64,000 nt of DNA from Lucinisca nassula (lineage: Eukaryota > Mollusca > Bivalvia > Lucinida > Lucinidae): positions 223,963,234 through 224,027,233 of the forward strand of contig OY757010.1 in assembly GCA_963580285.1 (NCBI GenBank), given 5' to 3'. Position 1 is the stretch's first letter. Each line of letters starts with the position of its first letter. Position numbers and translations under genes: made by a program. Under the pieces are notes generated by a model. The model was not told the DNA's origin. It ran no database searches and saw only the letters and a list, made by a program, of their open reading frames with translations. Shown one piece after another: positions 9,001-17,714 of the stretch.

Positions 9001-10902
9001 CCAAATTTTCTTGATAAGCCAAGTGTACAGAATCCCTTAATAGATGTTTTTTTGCCAAAATTTTGTGACAATGAAATTAAAAAAAATCAGAGGCATTTAG
9101 AATCTTCTATCAATAAAAATGATGCATCTTCTAGCATAGCACAACTTATTTGTCAGCATTCCAAAAAATGCATTGTTTGCAGTTCAATTGAAAATGTTTC
9201 AATTTCAAATATTGAAAATATAGTTCATATACATGAGATTGTCAAAGTTTCGGGTAAGCATAATTTTGAGTATTGCAAAATTCCAGTAAACAATAAAATT
9301 AATGTAGATTACATGAAGTCTATGCTAAAAAATTACAATGATATTTTAGTTTGTGATTTGTTGAAATATGGATTTCCAATAGGTTTTTTAGGGGATGAAA
9401 AATTTTTGCCTAAACAATTACAGTTTTGGAAATATAAGAACTATAAAGGTGCAGAGGAATTTCCAGCTGAAATTAATGCTTATCTACACAAGGAAAGTCT
9501 CATGGGTTCTGTCTTAGGGCCATTCAAATCTAACCCTTTTATTAGTAACATAGTAATTTCACCTTTGAACTCAGTTCCAAAAAAAGATGTAAATGAAAGA
9601 AGAGTTATTCTGGACCTGAGTCATCCTTCACATTCTTCTGTTAATGATTACATTGACAAGAATACATATCTAGGTGAGAATATCTCAGTTGTTTATCCAA
9701 AGGTAGATGATCTAGTTCAGATCATAAAACAAAAGGGCAGGGGATGTTTTTTGTTCAAAAAAGATTTAAGAAAAGCTTTCAGGCAAATAAGTATATGTCC
9801 TGGGGACTACAATTTGGTTTCTTTCATATGGAAGAAGCACATTTTTTGTGACACCGTTCTTAGCATGGGATTGAAATCTGCTAGTGGTATTTGTCAACGT
9901 GTCACTAATGCAATATCTTTCATAATGTTTGAGCTAGGTGTTCAAATTTTGAATTACCTAGATGACCTAGCTGGTGCTGAAACCAAAAACAATGCAGAAT
10001 TTGCTTATGCTTGTCTGGGAACAGTCTTGAAAAAATGTGGTATTGAAGAATCCATTGATAAGGCAGTGCCTCCCACTCAAATAATGGTTTTTCTGGGTGT
10101 ATTATTCAATACTATCACTATGACTTTAGAGGTAACACCAGAAAGGTTAGAGGAATTAAAGTATTTAGTTGAGCTTTGGCTCTACAAATCTTCTGCCTCT
10201 TTGAAGGAGATACAATCTCTTTTAGGGAAACTTCATTTTGTAGCAGCTTGTGTCAGGCCCAGCAGAATCTTTGTATCTAGATTATTATCTTGGCTAAGAT
10301 CTATCCATCATTTACCAGTCATTGAGCATAATATTCCTGATATGGTCAAAAAAGATTTGATATGGTGGAAAAGATTTTTGCCTATCTACAATGGGGTATC
10401 CATGATGCAAACTGAGGAATGGTCAGAGCCAGATTCTGTCTTTTCTTCTGATTCCTGTTTAGAAGGATGTGGTGGATTCTGGATGGGGCACTTTTTCCAT
10501 ACCCAGTTTCCTCAGTGCTTTAAGGATGACAAATTTCACATCACAGCTTTAGAGATAATTGCCATTATAATATCCTTGAAGCTGTGGGGTTCTAAATTCA
10601 AAGGTAAACGGATTATTGCCTTTTGTGACAATATGGCTGCTTGTCAAGTTATCAATACAGGGAAGTCTAAATGTCCTGTTTTGCAGGAATGTTTACGTGA
10701 GATTTGCTTTCTTGCTGCCGTACATGAATTTGAAATTCGTCTTCGGCATCTAGACAGTGAATCAAATCGTATTTCGGATCACCTCTCGCGTTGGAACTTG
10801 GATCCACGGCATCAGCATTGTTTTTTGGAGCTGACAAAGGGGTTTACTTTACATGAAGAGGTTGTTGATGAATCCGTTTTCAAGTTTGTTAACACTTGGT
10901 AA
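9001..10902 (+). CDS. Reverse transcriptase / RNase H of the tyrosine-recombinase element
   Basis: The open frame runs directly on from the ORF1 stop without an ATG until about 9313; 633 residues are open. RT motifs, counting from the TTG at 9052, are KKDLRKAFRQ (motif A, Asp 238), SMGLKSASGICQ (motif B, about 272-281) and NYLDDLAG (catalytic YLDD, 302-305). FLGVLFNTITM follows in the thumb-side region. RNase H residues are SSDSCLEGCGGFW (Asp 467), HITALEI (Glu 501), IAFCDNMAA (Asp 526) and RISDHLSRW (Asp 576). All catalytic positions are present and no stops interrupt the frame. It makes DNA from the element RNA. The stop TAA (10900-10902) is again in frame with the next ORF. Confidence 0.93.
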   Translation, partial: PNFLDKPSVQNPLIDVFLPKFCDNEIKKNQRHLESSINKNDASSSIAQLICQHSKKCIVCSSIENVSISNIENIVHIHEIVKVSGKHNFEYCKIPVNNKINVDYMKSMLKNYNDILVCDLLKYGFPIGFLGDEKFLPKQLQFWKYKNYKGAEEFPAEINAYLHKESLMGSVLGPFKSNPFISNIVISPLNSVPKKDVNERRVILDLSHPSHSSVNDYIDKNTYLGENISVVYPKVDDLVQIIKQKGRGCFLFKKDLRKAFRQISICPGDYNLVSFIWKKHIFCDTVLSMGLKSASGICQRVTNAISFIMFELGVQILNYLDDLAGAETKNNAEFAYACLGTVLKKCGIEESIDKAVPPTQIMVFLGVLFNTITMTLEVTPERLEELKYLVELWLYKSSASLKEIQSLLGKLHFVAACVRPSRIFVSRLLSWLRSIHHLPVIEHNIPDMVKKDLIWWKRFLPIYNGVSMMQTEEWSEPDSVFSSDSCLEGCGGFWMGHFFHTQFPQCFKDDKFHITALEIIAIIISLKLWGSKFKGKRIIAFCDNMAACQVINTGKSKCPVLQECLREICFLAAVHEFEIRLRHLDSESNRISDHLSRWNLDPRHQHCFLELTKGFTLHEEVVDESVFKFVNTW

Positions 10903-11931
10903 AGGTGGGTTATATATTTATTTTCAGAAAATCATCTTCAAGTGCTAAAAGAAGAGTTACAGAGCTCAAATAAAGCAGCATTTGCTATAGGTACCAGAAA
11001 AAATTTAAAAATACAGTGGGAATCCTTTTTACTCTTTTGTACATATTTTAATTTTGTTAGTTTGCCTGTTTCAACTCAAACACTTCAGTTGTATGCACAA
11101 TTTTTGAGCAGAACCTTCAAGTCAACAGAATCAATTAAGAATTACATAGCTGGAATCAAAACCATGCATCTTATCTTAGGCTATTCAGTTGATCAAATCA
11201 ATAATTTTATTCTAAATTTATCATTGAAAGGTATTTCTAAGCTAAAAATGCATAGTGTTAAAAAGGCAAATGCCATAACACCAGAAATCTTATATGAAAT
11301 TGGCTTAAAATTAGATATGTCAAACACTGATAATATTGTTTTCTGGTGTCTCTTTTTATTTGCTTTCTTTCTACTGGCTAGGAAATCTAATTTAGTGCCA
11401 GCCACAAAAAATGACTATATGGCAAAAAAGTTTTTACTAAGGCAAAATGTAACAGATCATGGCAATCACCTAACTGTTAAATTCAATTGGACTAAAACTA
11501 TTCAGTCAGGGGAAAGGATTTTAGAATTGCCATTAATTGAAATTGAACATTCCATTTTATGCCCTGTACAAGCTTATAGAAAACTGTGTCAGGTTATTCC
11601 AGCTTCAGAAGACTCTGCTTTATTCATGTTACCAAATGGAAAAGTTGTTTCATATTACCAGTTTCAACGGAAATTAAGGCTCTGTATTGAGGAAATTGGT
11701 TTGCAACCTGAACTTTTTTCAACACATTCATTTCGGCGTGGAGGTGCCAGTTTAGCTTTCAGAGCAAAAATCTCTTCTGACAAAATAAAATTATTAGGTG
11801 ACTGGAAATCAGATTGTTATAGAGAATATTTAGCCTTTGATTTTGAAGACAAATTGTTAATCTGTAAAGACATTAAAAAACACCTTCTTGAGCAACCTTT
11901 TGTCAGCTCCACTTTTTCTCTTATACAATAG
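10903..11931 (+). CDS. Tyrosine recombinase (integrase) of the retroelement
   Basis: Catalyses integration of the circular DNA intermediate. Numbering from the GTG at 10942 (329 residues), catalytic residues are visible as Arg147 (LLARKSNL), a lysine in NWTKTIQSGER (184), His262 and Arg265 (STHSFRRGGAS), Trp288 (LGDWKS) and Tyr296 (CYREYLAF). The N-terminal 100 residues have the length and helical look of a core-binding domain. The first in-frame ATG is at about residue 75, inside that domain, so the protein probably starts upstream by readthrough of the TAA at 10900, or by another non-AUG route. No internal stops. Confidence 0.93.
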   Translation, partial: RWVIYLFSENHLQVLKEELQSSNKAAFAIGTRKNLKIQWESFLLFCTYFNFVSLPVSTQTLQLYAQFLSRTFKSTESIKNYIAGIKTMHLILGYSVDQINNFILNLSLKGISKLKMHSVKKANAITPEILYEIGLKLDMSNTDNIVFWCLFLFAFFLLARKSNLVPATKNDYMAKKFLLRQNVTDHGNHLTVKFNWTKTIQSGERILELPLIEIEHSILCPVQAYRKLCQVIPASEDSALFMLPNGKVVSYYQFQRKLRLCIEEIGLQPELFSTHSFRRGGASLAFRAKISSDKIKLLGDWKSDCYREYLAFDFEDKLLICKDIKKHLLEQPFVSSTFSLIQ

Positions 11932-12002
11932 GCATTGTTATTTAGATTTGTGCTGAGCGTAGTTGGATCCAGTGTAACTGGCATATGAGCAGGTCTTATT
12001 TA

Positions 12003-12480
12003 CACTTTTAATTTACACCTTTTAAATATGACCATCATTCAGATGTCTTCACTGAGTGGGTTGTAAGCAGGTGTAAATTGTTGAAGTGTGTTTTTGTTGT
12101 ACATACAGAGAAATTTAACCCATTTGGTGTCAAAGGCCCCAGAGCGGGTACCCTGGCAGGCAGTGCGGCTCAGATCGGGCCCTGCAGGGCACGGCGTCTG
12201 ATCAGGGCCTGCACTGTTTACATTTTCAGAGTTCATAACTCTTATTTTAATTTACACCTTTTGAATATGACCATCATTCAGATGTCTTCATTGAGTGGGT
12301 TGTAAGCAGGTGTAAATTGTTGAAGTGTGTTTTTGTTGTACATACAGAGAAATTTAACCCATTTGGTGTCAGGGGCCCCAAAGCGGGTACCCTGGCAGGC
12401 GGTGCAGCTCAGATCGGGCCCCGCATGGCACGGCGTCTGATCAGGGCCTGCACTGTTTGCATTTTCAGAGTTCATAACTC
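12003..12480. repeat. Direct tandem duplication (about 239 bp x 2) containing repeat Q
   Basis: The block starting TTTAATTTACACCTTTTAAA and ending in CAGAGTTCATAACTC occurs twice in a row with a few substitutions. Each copy contains the Q phrase CGGCGTCTGATCAGGGCC. It lies downstream of the recombinase gene and looks non-coding. Confidence 0.85.
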
Positions 12481-12489
12481 TAATTTAAC

Positions 12490-13110
12490 TATTTTTTTTT
12501 TTTTTTTGCTCAATGGTGGTCTTTAAGACCACTTTTGAGTGGTCTGAAATTAGTCTTAATTGGTGATTTTTCTGTATATGTATATTATGCCTTGATAAGT
12601 ATGCTTCGTGGTGTATTAAGCAGTAATGTTTGCTGCATGTATTTGCTTTCGCATGTAAATGATTAGCATTACCGTAATTTCCATTTTGATTTTAATTTGA
12701 GGAAGGTGCTGTCTTTGTCAAAAATTGGTACAGGAGATAACTTTCAATCAAACACGTTTATTAACAGACTTTTCATGTATTTATATTTGTAAATCATAAT
12801 TGATACATTGAAACAGGTGCTGTCCATGGCTGGAGATAGGTAGAGAATTATCATCATTTACATGTTTTACCTGACGGTTCTAGATATTACTTATATATTT
12901 TGTCATTAAAGGAAATATTATAGGAGGCAGGCGATATCTACGACAAGACACGTGTAGAAGATAACTTTCAGTTAAATGCATTTATTAACTGAGTTATCAA
13001 ATGATTTGTGGTATTGAAATGTATTTTCATATCATTTTGTATTTTGTAGGTCCTTTGTTGATGATTTTTGTTTTATATAGCTTTCAGCGCTTCTAAATTA
13101 GTTTGTGTTG
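12490..13110. other. Non-coding interior of the retroelement
   Basis: A T-run and a short hairpin fragment of MITE family E (TGGTCTTTAAGACCACTTTT, 12518-12537) are present. The rest is AT-rich without a supported gene. Confidence 0.5.
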
Positions 13111-13121
13111 AATTCTTGTTT

Positions 13122-13139
13122 TCACACACACACACACAC

Positions 13140-13170
<31 letters not shown>

Positions 13171-13252
13171 GTGTGTATATGTATGTGTATATATGGGTGT
13201 ATGTATGTATGTATATATATATGTATATATATATATGTACATTCATATATTC
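13122..13252. repeat. Compound microsatellite (CA)n-(A)n-(TA)n-(TATG)n
   Basis: Starts with CACACACACACACA, followed by a 19-base A-run, alternating TA and mixed TATG/TGTATA repeats. Confidence 0.9.
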
Positions 13253-13267
13253 ACAATCATTAATTTG

Positions 13268-13515
13268 TCTTTGAGTTTTAAGCTTGATGTCCCTGTCAAC
13301 TCTTTAAAGGTCATTTTGGAGATGTTGCTTCTAATTGGTGGGACGTGTACTCGACATTGAGGTGAAATCACATCTCAAGCTCTGTCACCCTATGAAACCA
13401 ACAGGGTTTATAAGCAGGGACGGTCAGACTCACACCACTTTGCCCGGGCGGGCTTAGGTTCTCTGAGCGGTTAACCAGTACTCATGTGCAGGTCTGTCGG
13501 CTCAGCGTGGAAGCA
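13268..13515 (+). mobile_element. SINE family S1 body, 3'-tail side first (inverted orientation)
   Basis: Contains the S1 landmarks in the orientation of 43765-44070: GTCAACTCTTTAAAGGTCAT, GTGGGACGTGTACTCGACAT, CATCTCAAGCTCTGTC, GGTTTATAAGCAGGGACGG and CGGGCTTAGGTTCTCTGAGC. Diverged and truncated. It ends about 45 bp before the SGNH frame, so it may have replaced sequence upstream of that gene. Confidence 0.65.
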
Positions 13516-13559
13516 GTAGTTAAGTTTTTGTATTTAGTTCATTTTACTATTCTTTGCAG

Positions 13560-14086
13560 AATGCAGAAAAGTACTCATTGTGGGAGATTCCATTATTAAG
13601 AACATTGCACAGATAGATGGTGTTACTATTAGAGCTTTCCCTGGGGTGACCATTGGAAAATTATCAATTTTGTTCTCAAATGGAACTATCACATTGGAAA
13701 ATTATGACTATCTTATCTTGCATGTGGGAACCAACAATATTGGCAATCGTAGCACGTACGAAGAAATCATCTCAGATTATGGAAATTTGTTGGGAACTAT
13801 TCGTAAGATGAAGATAAATTTAAGAATTATTGTTTCCTCCATTCTGCCTAGGCCTGTTGACCATAGCATCACAGATGGTATGATCAAGCAGGTTAATAAT
13901 TATCTAAAACACAGAATGAGCCGGGATTTGAATTTTACCTTTGTCTGTTCTTATAAAGCAGTTTCAAAATTTGGCACCTTTAGAAGGTATTTGTTTGCTA
14001 AACTGGACAAAGGTCTACATTTAAACACGGAAGGTTCAAACAGACTACGATTTTTCTTCATAAGAGTCATTTCAACAATTGATTAG
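13560..14086 (+). CDS. SGNH/GDSL hydrolase-like protein carried by the retroelement
   Basis: The open frame has the SGNH blocks in order: KVLIVGDSIIKNI (block I, nucleophile Ser), LILHVGTNNIGNRST (block III, GTNN) and LDKGLHLNTEGSNRL (block V with Asp and His). Members of this fold are esterases/lipases. Ngaro-type elements are known to carry such domains, and the role in the element life cycle is unclear. No ATG precedes block I. The sequence CTATTCTTTGCAG just upstream (ending 13559) looks like a splice acceptor, so this may be a 3' exon. A non-ATG start (GTG at 13580) would delete the beginning of block I and is less likely. Confidence 0.72.
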
Positions 14087-14261
14087 TTTGTCAAATCCCT
14101 GATCATTTGCAAAATCTGAAAGTATTATTAACACTAGTGCTGCCTCCATATGACCTTAATTGTTTGAAGATAGGGCCATACAGCTCAAATATGTGTTTCC
14201 TCATTCTCCCATTAGTGATTTTGTTGCATAGTGATTGCGAGATGGATCTAATTGACTCATT

Positions 14262-14395
14262 GTGTGCGGGAGGACCCTTATGGGGTGCCTTGGCAAACAG
14301 TGTAGGCCCAGATCAGACGCCGCAGAATGCGGCGTATAATAGGGGCCTGCAATGTTTGTTAACAGAATATTCATTGAAAATAGAATAAAAATGAA
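14262..14395. repeat. Dispersed repeat Q
   Basis: Contains GGCAAACAGTGTAGGCCCAG followed by ATCAGACGCCGCAGAATG, matching the copies at 1141 and (inverted) 12120, 12359 and 50445. It overlaps no recognised gene. Confidence 0.6.
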
Positions 14396-15555
14396 GATAT
14401 TGGCCTGGAGCCCCTTATATGACGAATGAACTTGGCCAGCATGTGGCGGTACGGGGGTCTGCTGGCATACGATGGGTTAAGCATAACAGTTCTCAGAGTA
14501 CAGAATGGTCTCGGACACGAGTCCGGACTGCAGTCTGACCTGATTTTGGCGGCCTCCTTAGAGTTATCTAAATATGCTTGCTTATTACAGCTGCTTGCTT
14601 AAAAAAGGTGAATTTTTATTGCATTTGCCTTTTTCTGGAACTAAATGCCCGCTTGCTTGGGACAGGTTGCTTGCTTGGTGGGGGTGGCCGCTAGGACGTG
14701 TTTGACTGTAGTTTAACATCATATCATCTGTTATATAACATAGTTAGTAGGACTCCGGTGACTTAGGGCTATGAGGGGAGTCTCCTAATCATTGGTTTCT
14801 TGACACTGTTATGTTACACTGATCGATTTGGTCATCACGTATAGTTTATCATTTTGATTTAGTTTTATAATGAGGAAGGTGTACGAACATATGTATTATG
14901 TATTGACAAAGTGTGGAATTTGTTATTTTAACAATTTCAGAAAATATTCTTGGTCAGTGACAATTCAAGTTATGAGAACAGATTAGAATGGATTTCACTA
15001 GAATAGAGTGGTAAGAATATCCAGTTTTACCTTCATTTCCGAATGTTATGCTGGCCTGGTGCATTTCGTGATTCCATTGCTAGACATGCATGGACTTTAC
15101 CTTCTGTTAAATGTCTTTATTAACAGGGTAATAACATATATATTATTGATTCTGACAAGCATGGACTGTAGCAGGCTGGCATTTGTTATTCGGTAATGAT
15201 CGTATAAATCTTCCATTCCTGTTTTCTGTTGTCCATAACCTGCAGGTAGCAGCTTCAGGGATTGGGCTGGGCTATACACTGTGTGGTCTCTTAGTACATA
15301 TTGTGGCAAGTATCACAATTAGTTTTTCCAAACAATATGAATATATCTCTCAAATTCGCACAATTTGGTGTGTGTTTATTAGGGATATAGATGTGGAATT
15401 GACACGGTTTAATGCCTGGCTTAATCTTTGAATAGGACAGTTGTTTTTGTTTATTTTGTTATTTGTTCTTCTTTCATTTCAATGCATATTTACTGAAACT
15501 TATATACATGGATTTAAGGGTCTTGTGGTTTACCCCCTAAATATTATATTATTAT

Positions 15556-15587
<32 letters not shown>

Positions 15588-15628
15588 TTTTGTTTTGTTT
15601 GTATTTGCTTTATTTTTGGCCTTTGGGT
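14396..15628. other. Non-coding interior of the retroelement
   Basis: No supported gene. A (TTA)n run lies at 15545-15595. The region separates the hydrolase frame from repeat B1. Confidence 0.5.
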
Positions 15629-15830
15629 TGGCGGTTAGACAATCATTAATGATATCTCATTAATAATTGTGGAATTTTTGACAATATATATTGACGTGTC
15701 ACCACCTAGAGCATTTGTTTAACCATTATGGTTGATATATATATTGAATGCAGTTACTCTGGTCAAATTAAATCTTTATTATATAGTCATGTTGTGCTTC
15801 TTAGTTTCCTGACAGAGAATACTAGCAATT
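15629..15830 (+). repeat. Split direct repeat B1 (internal)
   Basis: Starts TGGCGGTTAGACAATC and ends AATACTAGCAATT. Identical to B2 at 16463-16664. It abuts A2 directly, so the internal junction AATT|GATC equals the predicted circle junction of the two element ends. Confidence 0.93.
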
Positions 15831-16084
15831 GATCACTTTTAACTCCTAGGTTAAAATGCTTAATTGTTTGGATGATCACTTATCGGAACATGCACTGTAA
15901 TTGTTGGCTGACTGAACCAGGCACAATGTGTGCTGATATTGTTGGCTAACTTGATTTACTGAATGCTGTCAATATGCAATAATTTGATTGGTTAGTCTTG
16001 ACCAGAGGTATATAAGGGGAAATTTCCCGCTTCCTCGCACAGTTGAAAAATTTTCTTTGTTCGAGGTGGTGACCAGAAAATTTG
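15831..16084 (+). repeat. Split direct repeat A2 (internal)
   Basis: 254-bp identical copy of A1, including its TATA box, directly after B1. A 378-bp spacer (16085-16462) with a family-E hairpin fragment at 16270-16312 separates it from B2. Confidence 0.93.
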
Positions 16085-16462
16085 TATCCCACCCGCCTCC
16101 CTAAATATGCATTGAATTGTCTGTATTTATCAATTATTTATTTCATGTAAGTTTTAAATGGATTTTCAGTATCTGCAATTCATACTGAAATATGCATTTT
16201 CAGATATTCTTTTGAATTGCCTATACCAGGCAATAAGTACTGAGATTCAAGCTTTGGGCTGTTCAGGTTTAGTCTGTAAGACCACTTTTGAAATCCAAAG
16301 GTGGTCTTAATAGGCATTTTTGCAGTACTTGTTTTCTTAGTTATTTCTTCAGTATGAATTGAAGAGTGATATTGTTTAATTTGTGTATTGGATGTTCCTA
16401 CAGCAGGAACATTGTTTCGATGGATTCCTATGTGAAAAAACTATGTTCATTCAATGTGAGCA

Positions 16463-16664
16463 TGGCGGTTAGACAATCATTAATGATATCTCATTAATAA
16501 TTGTGGAATTTTTGACAATATATATTGACGTGTCACCACCTAGAGCATTTGTTTAACCATTATGGTTGATATATATATTGAATGCAGTTACTCTGGTCAA
16601 ATTAAATCTTTATTATATAGTCATGTTGTGCTTCTTAGTTTCCTGACAGAGAATACTAGCAATT
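16463..16664 (+). repeat. Split direct repeat B2 (right terminus)
   Basis: 202-bp identical copy of B1. Its last bases AATT form the right boundary, after which the interrupted LTR resumes with AGGTCAGCTG. Confidence 0.93.
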
Positions 16665-17099
16665 AGGTCAGCTGTAAAGAATTTCTTCTTAGATGACAAA
16701 CTTATTATTCTTTAAAAGACTGGGTTGTATAACGGCAATGGTTAGGGAAAGATTCATTAGTCAATCATAGGAGAATGGGTTATACAACTATTTACAATCA
16801 CATACGTAAAGCCTATCTTTGTTCTACATGGGCTAAGCGTATCTAATAATATCACCTACTATCCCCTATGTTTTTATAAACACTTTATAAAGGAATATAG
16901 ATCCAATACTTGCTCTGTAACCATTCTAATAACCTGAAGCCGATTGGTACACCTAGATAGGGACACCTCCTTCGTGGGCGCTGATTGTAAACAACACCAA
17001 CCCAGTTTGTTACAGTGTTGTGGGCTTTACAGAAGTGCTTGTTAGTAACACCTGGGTTGTAATTGACTTGGATTTGACTGTTCTATAATAAGGGCGAAT

Positions 17100-17246
17100 T
17101 GTTTGGTGCGTCCATTAAGGAGCGCCCATTTAGGTGAATTGTTGGTGCGCCCATTTAGGTGAATTGTTGGAGCGCCCACATAGGTGAATTGTTGGTGCGC
17201 CCATTTAGGTGGAATTGTTATTGCGCCCATTTGGGTGAATTGTTTA
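17100..17246. repeat. 27-bp tandem repeat in the 5' LTR
   Basis: About five units of the type GCGCCCATTTAGGTGAATTG plus TTGGT, each diverging slightly. The identical block is in the 3' LTR at 27217-27363. Confidence 0.85.
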
Positions 17247-17693
17247 ATGTACCTATTTGGATGGAATCCAATCTCTTGAATTGGTGTGACTCTCAACGTT
17301 CAATGAATTGGTGCAATGTCATGTGCAATGATAGAATGTTATGTTTACGCACATCTTGAAGAAAACCTTTCTAGGTTATGTCAGCATTTTAGGCCTTAGT
17401 AACTGTATACTCTTAAAATAGGTGTTATAATGTGCGACTGCAGTAATTTGTTTTTGTTGTTCTGTTCACCAATGCCTTAGCCTAATAAGATAGTTTACTA
17501 TAGACTGCACACACTATTGTCAGGGGTAACAAAATAAATTTAAGAAACTGAACCAAAGGCTGGCTGTGTATTCTCTTCCCGGTAGTTTAGTGTACGACCC
17601 AGGTCGAACCCACATATATTTATTGTAACAGCACCATCACATCCTGACCATATCAATAGCTGTACCGCTTGACCAGGTGGTGTTCCGTTACAA

Positions 17694-17714
17694 TTTGGTG
17701 TCGCAGAAGTGGGA
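17694..17714 (+). promoter_or_regulatory. Primer-binding site of the LTR retrotransposon
   Basis: One base after the 5' LTR comes TTTGGTGTCGCAGAAGTGGG, which has the TGGTGTC..AGAAGTGGGAT look of many animal Ty3/gypsy primer sites. Complementarity to the 3' end of a leucine-type tRNA is my inference; it was not aligned. Confidence 0.65.

Larger units (their letters stand above)
7882..16664 (+). mobile_element. Tyrosine-recombinase retrotransposon (DIRS order, Ngaro-like), complete, 8,783 bp
   Basis: Terminal and internal repeats are arranged A1 (7882-8135), genes, B1 (15629-15830) directly joined to A2 (15831-16084), then B2 (16463-16664). This is the split-direct-repeat layout known for PAT/Ngaro-type elements. 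A1=A2 (254 bp) and B1=B2 (202 bp) are identical by eye. Comparison with the uninterrupted 3' LTR shows the insertion lies between ..AACATA and AGGTC.. with no target duplication, as expected for recombinase-mediated integration. The element encodes Gag-like, RT/RNase H and tyrosine recombinase proteins plus an SGNH hydrolase-like frame. I saw no methyltransferase, so Ngaro-like fits better than DIRS1-like. Confidence 0.93.
5988..17692 (+). repeat. 5' LTR (interrupted at 7882-16664)
   Basis: Without the inserted tyrosine-recombinase element this LTR is 2,922 bp, against 2,892 bp for the 3' LTR. Differences seen: C/A at 6582 vs 25512, C/G at 7862 vs 26762, two extra T in the T-run near 7360, and a 28-bp stretch at about 7390-7417 absent from the 3' copy. 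It contains a CRE-like site, a TATA box, multiple GCCTANNTAGGC palindromes and a 27-bp tandem repeat. Confidence 0.92.

Noticed and set aside
10899..10927. Possible 29-nt intron (GTAAAG...TTTTCAG) removing the stop between RT and recombinase
   Set aside because: It is too short for normal splicing, and its removal would shift the frame into an immediate TGA.
12039..12526. Paired short frames on both strands in the retroelement
   Set aside because: They are translations of the two copies of a 239-bp duplication containing a dispersed repeat; no known domain.
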